This document shows positions 6,042 to 8,779 of a stretch of 8,779 bases of DNA, piece by piece. The stretch comes from Campylobacterota bacterium (GTDB lineage: Bacteria > Campylobacterota > Campylobacteria > Campylobacterales > Sulfurospirillaceae), in the NCBI GenBank assembly GCA_009930355.1, contig RZYK01000077.1, positions 1 to 8,779 of the forward strand, written 5' to 3'. The translations under genes were made by a program, and so were the position numbers. Position 1 is the stretch's first letter. Each line of letters opens with the position of its first letter. The notes below the pieces were generated by a model that saw only the letters and a program-made list of their open reading frames with translations, ran no database searches and was not told where the DNA came from.

Positions 6042-6488
6042 ATGTCTGAGTCCTATTCCACTCTGCAAGAAATCAGCCGACGATTTGACCGTGAAGATTT
6101 AGCACTGGTTGCACAGCATCCTGATTTTTGCTTTACTATTAACAGTTATGAACTTTTTACCCACCATGTTTTTACACGGGTTAAACGTCAAAATCCTGAC
6201 AAATCTATTACGCAAGAGTCGTGTCGCATTGTGATTCAAAGTGAAGAGTGCGAAGATGCTTTGCATCTGTATCCCACATGGAAACGCATTGAAGAGCGTG
6301 TGGATTTTGAAGCCACAGAAGAGATTAACCGTGCGATAGAGTTACTCGCATCCAAAGAGTGCAAACATATCTATTTGCTTTTTCCACGTAGTGCCAATTT
6401 TAGAAGACATGTACCGATTCGAAGCCCAAAGCTTGATGCTATGGGATTAGAGTATACCCTCAAACTTGTCCCTTATGTCATCTACTAA
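6042..6488 (+). CDS. Conserved-looking soluble protein of unknown function, first gene of the flavodoxin operon
   Basis: I do not recognise this 148-residue protein. It has no signal peptide or membrane segment, so it should be cytoplasmic. The N-terminal third has an amphipathic, charged start (ISRRFDREDLALVAQHPDF). The middle contains CRIVIQSEECEDALHLYPTWKRIEERVDF, with cysteines at 30, 61, 70 and 107. The C-terminal part (KHIYLLFPRSANFRRHVPI, 108-126) is basic and aromatic. The cysteine spacing matches no metal-binding motif I know. Translation evidence is strong: AGAGGTG eight bases before the ATG and normal codon use. It lies directly behind the Fur-box promoter and 75 bases ahead of the flavodoxin, so a role in iron limitation or redox metabolism is a reasonable inference, not a demonstrated one. 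Confidence 0.85.
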   Translation: MSESYSTLQEISRRFDREDLALVAQHPDFCFTINSYELFTHHVFTRVKRQNPDKSITQESCRIVIQSEECEDALHLYPTWKRIEERVDFEATEEINRAIELLASKECKHIYLLFPRSANFRRHVPIRSPKLDAMGLEYTLKLVPYVIY

Positions 6489-6490
6489 AC

Positions 6491-6536
6491 GTCTTTTAGA
6501 CCCTTTTATGTACTCCATCAAAAGGGTATCAAAGAC
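6491..6536 (+). promoter_or_regulatory. Long intercistronic hairpin upstream of flavodoxin
   Basis: GTCTTT (6491-6496) pairs with AAAGAC (6531-6536), and CCCTTTT (6501-6507) pairs with AAAAGGG (6520-6526). A four-by-four internal loop separates them and can still form two A-T pairs; ATG/CAT closes the apex. The stem ends 12 bases before the flavodoxin Shine-Dalgarno AAAAGGAG. No U-run follows, so full termination is unlikely. It more probably protects or attenuates the downstream mRNA, allowing different levels of the two proteins. Confidence 0.55.
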
Positions 6537-6563
6537 ATTTATGAATTGAAAAGGAGTTTTTCT

Positions 6564-7070
6564 ATGAAGACAGGAATTTTTTACGGAAGTACCAACGGCA
6601 ATACAGCAGATGCCGCACAAAAGATTCAAAAATCTTTTGATGCTGAGTGTTTTGATGTGGGTCAATTAAACAATGCAGATGCACTTAATCAGTATGATTT
6701 CCTCATTTTAGGAACATCAACCTGGTACGATGGCGATTTACAAGATGACTGGGACAGTTTTATGAACCACCTTAAATCGGCTGATTTAAAAGGAAAAACC
6801 GTCGCTCTTTTTGGTATGGGTGATCAAGAAGGATATGGCAGTGACTATGTCAGCGGTATGCGTCAGATTTACGATGTGGTCATTGAAAAAGGTGCGAATG
6901 TCATTGGGTCGTGGGAAGATCAAGGCTACGCGTATGAACACTCTGCTTCAGTGATTAGTGGAAAATTTATCGGACTTGCTTTGGATGAAGATAATCAAAG
7001 TGACCTCACCGATGAGCGTATCGCCTCATGGTGCGCGCAATTAAACACTGAGTTGAAAGCAAGTGCATGA
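6564..7070 (+). CDS. fldA: Long-chain flavodoxin
   Basis: Small FMN electron carrier of 168 residues that can replace ferredoxin under low iron; in Campylobacterota it also serves as the acceptor for pyruvate and 2-oxoglutarate oxidoreductases. The phosphate-binding loop is GSTNGNT (8-14). The 50s loop GTSTWYDGDLQDDWDSF has the FMN-stacking Trp54, and the 90s loop GDQEGYGSDY has the stacking Tyr91. The segment HSASVISGKFIGLALDEDNQ (126-145) includes the insertion that marks long-chain flavodoxins. The start is the ATG at 6564, with AAAAGGAG seven bases upstream; an in-frame TTG at 6546 lies before that ribosome binding site and is rejected. It follows the unknown 148-residue gene and overlaps the start of a 45-residue ORF by ATGA. 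Confidence 0.96.
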   Translation: MKTGIFYGSTNGNTADAAQKIQKSFDAECFDVGQLNNADALNQYDFLILGTSTWYDGDLQDDWDSFMNHLKSADLKGKTVALFGMGDQEGYGSDYVSGMRQIYDVVIEKGANVIGSWEDQGYAYEHSASVISGKFIGLALDEDNQSDLTDERIASWCAQLNTELKASA

Positions 7071-7204
7071 GTGCATGTAACATCATATCCACTCAACCAA
7101 ACCAATGGGTGCGTCAAACGTCAAAAGATGTCAAAAAACCTGAAGAAAGCAATGCCGTTAAAAATGCAAAAGAGCGGCTGCTTTTTTGCAAATGCACGTG
7201 CTAA
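7067..7204 (+). CDS. Small 45-residue Cys-tailed protein coupled to flavodoxin (unrecognised)
   Basis: A short ORF whose ATG overlaps the flavodoxin stop as ATGA, the usual arrangement for translational coupling. It begins MSACNIISTQPNQWVRQTSK and ends LLFCKCTC. Its middle is rich in Lys, Glu and Asn, giving a soluble, mildly basic protein with no membrane segment or signal peptide. The four Cys (4, 41, 43, 45), three of them as a C-terminal CxCxC, suggest metal or Fe-S binding or a thiol role. The ORF ends three bases before the strong hairpin at 7207-7241, so it fills the space between flavodoxin and terminator. I do not recognise the family. Evidence is positional and compositional only; homologues behind other flavodoxin genes would decide. 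Confidence 0.55.
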   Translation: MSACNIISTQPNQWVRQTSKDVKKPEESNAVKNAKERLLFCKCTC

Positions 7205-7206
7205 TA

Positions 7207-7241
7207 TAGGGATGAAAAAGCACTATGCTTTTTCATCCCTA
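7207..7241. terminator. Strong bidirectional hairpin terminator
   Basis: A perfect 16-bp inverted repeat: 7207-7222 pairs with 7226-7241 around a three-base apex that in practice would open to a larger loop. It begins three bases after the stop of the 45-residue ORF, and its downstream arm contains the stop of the DUF1007 gene on the other strand, so it can end both convergent transcripts. The stem carries A5/T5 tracts, but no external U-run follows on either strand. Confidence 0.75.
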
Positions 7242-7748
7242 CTCTTGAATAAGCACTTTATACGCATAGTAAAAATCCGCATCATACCCCTCAACACGGC
7301 ATTTCTCTTTTTTACATGTAAGAAAATTTTTTTTAATAATCAAAGCAACAAACATCTCAGGATCATAAAAACGTAGTTCATATTTTTTATGAGAGGGTTT
7401 TGCAATACTAAAGCGATAGACTAATTTTCGTTTTTCAAATACAGCACTAAAATTACTCACGTCTTTAATATCTAACTCTTCTTTATTATTAAACGTATGC
7501 ATAAAATAGCTGTAAGGCTCTAACGTTTTAAAATGGTCTTTTTCCATAAATGCCACTTCATTGGCATCGAGTTTTTTATCTCTGTTTTTATCATAATCTT
7601 CCATAAGCATGGAAGAACTCATCTCATCAAAGACCCAGCGAATATCAATTTTATCGGGCAAAACGTCCACGTAAGTATCCAAAAAGACATGCGGATGCGC
7701 AAAGAGCGAAACAGCACAAAAGCACCCTATTAAAAGTAGCTTTTTCAT
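7239..7748 (-). CDS. Periplasmic DUF1007 protein, ZevA-like metal-transport partner
   Basis: Secreted protein of 169 residues with a signal peptide (MKKLLLIGCFCAVSLFA, likely cleaved after Ala17) that would expose a mature N-terminus of His-Pro-His. AHPHVFLD is the hallmark start of DUF1007. Residues 53-64 (DKNRDKKLDANE) fit a complete EF-hand calcium loop, with acidic or Asn ligands at loop positions 1, 3, 5, 9 and 12. LRFYDPEMFVA (125-135) is the family's C-terminal motif, and Cys145/Cys150 could form a disulfide. DUF1007 proteins pair with NicO-type permeases; in Haemophilus influenzae the pair ZevAB supports zinc acquisition. It follows the permease stop by three bases, with no clear Shine-Dalgarno of its own, so translation is probably coupled. 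The metal is unproven: zinc, nickel and cobalt are all possible. Confidence 0.88.
   Translation of the reverse strand: MKKLLLIGCFCAVSLFAHPHVFLDTYVDVLPDKIDIRWVFDEMSSSMLMEDYDKNRDKKLDANEVAFMEKDHFKTLEPYSYFMHTFNNKEELDIKDVSNFSAVFEKRKLVYRFSIAKPSHKKYELRFYDPEMFVALIIKKNFLTCKKEKCRVEGYDADFYYAYKVLIQE
7312..7321. repeat. TTACATGTAA palindrome, copy 4
   Basis: Perfect 10-bp palindrome inside the DUF1007 gene, where it encodes part of Leu-Thr-Cys-Lys. This is a different reading frame from copy 1, so a shared protein motif does not explain it. Confidence 0.7.
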
Positions 7749-7751
7749 GTA

Positions 7752-8498
7752 CTAAAATGCCCGTGATGAAACAGGATTGAGTAAAAAGAAAATACCCAAA
7801 GCCATCACACACAACACCCCTAAAAGACGTAAAACCCAAAACCAACGAGGCTGTGTAACAACAGGACGTGATTTTTGAAAAGCGTGAACCAAAAGCCCCG
7901 CCAAAGAGATACTAAGCCCCATCCCAAGGCTCATAAACAATGCCGCAATAATGCCTATTTCCATATGCCCTAAGGTAATTGCAAAAAAGCAGAGCGTAAT
8001 CACCCCAGGACACGGAACAATACCCGCTAAAACAACCACGCCAAAACGGCTTTTATGCGGTTTTACACACTCTTTGCTTATCTTACGTGATTGCCACACT
8101 TCATACAACAACCAAAAACTCAGTAGAACAATAAATGCCCCTGAAATTTGAAACAGTGGAGGATTGACGCTGCGAAAAAGCTTCATGGCGCTAACGTGAA
8201 TCAAATAATTTGCCACCAGTGTCACTAAAAGCGCAGAGAGTGCATGCACCATAGCAATCAAAAAACCCAATTGAAACACGTGCATTTTTTTAGAAGGATT
8301 TGCCAACACATACCCTGCCACCAATGCTTTTCCGTGCCCAGGTCCTAAGGCGTGAAGCACCCCATAGGCAAAAGAGAGCGCAAAAATAAGAGCAATAGCA
8401 CTTGTGTTTCCCTCATCCATACTTCGAAAATGGCTGGAGAGTTCAGCATTAAAATAGCGGTTAGCTTCGGCAAAATAAATAGCAAGACTTGAAAACAT
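7752..8498 (-). CDS. NicO/RcnA-superfamily metal permease, ZevB-like
   Basis: Inner-membrane divalent-metal transporter of 248 residues with about six membrane spans. Signature blocks are HALGPGHGKALVAGY (49-63, His49 and His55), MVHALSALLV (83-92, His85) and GIVPCPGVI (159-167), all typical of the NicO family. The long His-rich cytoplasmic loop of RcnA efflux pumps is absent; the corresponding loop (about 135-152) is short and basic. The partner DUF1007 gene three bases downstream fits ZevAB-type pairs rather than RcnA. The ATG at 8498 has AGAAGGA six bases upstream. A weak -10 (TAAAAT, 8528-8523) lies on the minus strand, and Fur-like sites are in the divergent region. The direction of transport and the metal are inferred from family members only. 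Confidence 0.9.
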   Translation of the reverse strand: MFSSLAIYFAEANRYFNAELSSHFRSMDEGNTSAIALIFALSFAYGVLHALGPGHGKALVAGYVLANPSKKMHVFQLGFLIAMVHALSALLVTLVANYLIHVSAMKLFRSVNPPLFQISGAFIVLLSFWLLYEVWQSRKISKECVKPHKSRFGVVVLAGIVPCPGVITLCFFAITLGHMEIGIIAALFMSLGMGLSISLAGLLVHAFQKSRPVVTQPRWFWVLRLLGVLCVMALGIFFLLNPVSSRAF

Positions 8499-8563
8499 AC
8501 GATTCCTTCTTTTGTATGATTTATTTTACACAAAGCAACTTTAGAACAAAATAGAGTTATTTA

Positions 8564-8578
8564 TGATATTTATTCTCA
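8564..8578. promoter_or_regulatory. Fur-box-like site 1 in the permease/DUF2325 divergent region
   Basis: TGATATTTATTCTCA matches 12 of 14 informative positions of the 7-1-7 core TGATAAT-N-ATTATCA. It lies 66 bases upstream of the permease start and 66 bases upstream of the DUF2325-like start, so it could serve either promoter. Confidence 0.5.
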
Positions 8579-8615
8579 ATTTTAAAAGATTTTAAGCAAA
8601 CCTAGTCTATTATTT

Positions 8616-8630
8616 CAATAACAATTATCA
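8616..8630. promoter_or_regulatory. Fur-box-like site 2 just downstream of a -10 element
   Basis: CAATAACAATTATCA matches 11 of 14 positions of the Fur 7-1-7 core, and its reverse complement matches 12 of 14 of the TAATAAT-N-ATTATTA form reported for Helicobacter Fur. It sits immediately after a -10-like TATTAT (8608-8613) and ends before the Shine-Dalgarno AAGGAG (8633-8638), a classic repressor position. Confidence 0.55.
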
Positions 8631-8643
8631 AAAAGGAGAAACA

Positions 8644-8727
8644 ATGTCAGCAGTTCTCGTTATCGGTGGCGATAAGATTGATCCGTCATTCCGCACTAAA
8701 AAATATATTTTTACAACAGAGGTATAA
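8644..8727 (+). pseudogene. Truncated DUF2325-like gene
   Basis: AAGGAG six bases before the ATG and a Fur-like site upstream mark a genuine gene start. The first 14 residues, MSAVLVIGGDKIDP, match the N-terminus of DUF2325 proteins (about 90-110 residues, common in Campylobacterota). The following residues (SFRTKKYIFTTEV) do not resemble the family, which continues with an LG...HWDAR-like segment, and a TAA ends the frame at residue 27. No other frame restores the match before the window ends. The break lies near 8686. An insertion, rearrangement or assembly join would all explain it. The family assignment rests on only about 14 residues. Confidence 0.45.
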
Positions 8728-8730
8728 GAA

Positions 8731-8779
8731 GTGCTTCTAGTTCCTAAAAACTGGGAAGATAGAAATGCATGGAACAGCC
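8731..8779 (+). CDS. Possible start of an unrecognised ORF (runs off window)
   Basis: A GTG three bases after the TAA of the DUF2325-like fragment opens a frame that stays open to the window end (VLLVPKNWEDRNAWNS). AGAGG lies about nine bases upstream. Sixteen residues are too few to identify it. It may be the first gene of whatever sequence interrupts the DUF2325-like gene, or a chance ORF. Confidence 0.2.
   Translation, partial: MLLVPKNWEDRNAWNS

Noticed and set aside
6546..6563. Upstream TTG start for flavodoxin
   Set aside because: It would place the Shine-Dalgarno AAAAGGAG inside the coding region; the ATG at 6564 has ideal spacing and matches the family's N-terminus.
7165..7190. 11-bp hairpin with a T6 run as the flavodoxin terminator
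   Set aside because: It lies within the last codons of the 45-residue ORF, its GC core is very short and the T-run is part of the stem; the 16-bp repeat at 7207-7241 is a better terminator. If the small ORF is not real, this deserves reconsideration.
7071..7376. 101-codon plus-strand ORF after flavodoxin
   Set aside because: It uses a GTG start, runs through the terminator hairpin and lies antisense to the well-supported DUF1007 gene; its product has no family features.
7239..7748. Lipoprotein signal (LIGC at residues 6-9) in the DUF1007 protein
   Set aside because: The cysteine is too close to the N-terminus for a normal lipobox, and the family's mature start AHPH follows at residue 18.
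7752..8498. RcnA nickel/cobalt efflux pump
   Set aside because: The His-rich loop of RcnA is missing and a DUF1007 partner is present, which fits ZevB-like permeases better.

Overview
The window looks like chromosomal DNA of a Campylobacterota (epsilonproteobacterial) species, most likely Sulfurospirillum or a close relative. This is an inference from the AT-rich tightly packed genes, the protein families present and AT-rich promoters with weak -35 elements; no rRNA or other phylogenetic marker is present. There are ten essentially complete recognisable genes, one gene cut by the left edge, one broken gene start near the right edge, and one 45-codon gene that is easily missed. No gene-free stretch exceeds about 150 bases. 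I see no tRNA, rRNA or CRISPR array, and no complete mobile element.

Bases 1-3339 (minus strand) form a response regulator - sensor kinase - lipid A phosphoethanolamine transferase cluster (eptA, cut at base 1). It resembles PmrAB/eptA-type systems that change the outer surface in response to cationic peptides or metals. The kinase has an acidic periplasmic stretch with several ExxE motifs. The eptA leader carries an 11-bp-phased direct repeat and a hairpin that would cover the eptA ribosome binding site.

Bases 3340-5930 hold an ArsC/Spx-family thioredoxin-fold protein (+), two separate LysE/RhtB-family exporters (both -), and between the exporters a TIGR01777/YfcH-type SDR protein (+). The genes alternate in direction and overlap tail to tail at 3754-3774 and 5304-5307.

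Bases 5931-7241 (+) appear to be an iron-responsive operon. A well-formed sigma-70 promoter is overlapped by a Fur-box-like site. It is followed by an unrecognised 148-residue protein, a long intercistronic hairpin, a long-chain flavodoxin, and a previously easy-to-miss 45-residue Cys-rich ORF. That ORF starts in an ATGA overlap with the flavodoxin stop and ends three bases before a strong hairpin terminator.

Bases 7239-8498 (-) hold a NicO-type metal permease followed by a periplasmic DUF1007 protein, a pairing like ZevAB of Haemophilus. The divergent region 8499-8643 holds two Fur-box-like sites and a strong Shine-Dalgarno for a DUF2325-like gene. Its reading frame loses family resemblance after about 14 codons and stops at 8727, which suggests an insertion, rearrangement or assembly junction near 8686.

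Across the window the 10-bp palindrome TTACATGTAA occurs four times, twice between genes and twice inside genes in different reading frames, far more than chance predicts. It may be a genome-wide iterated element or a regulator site.
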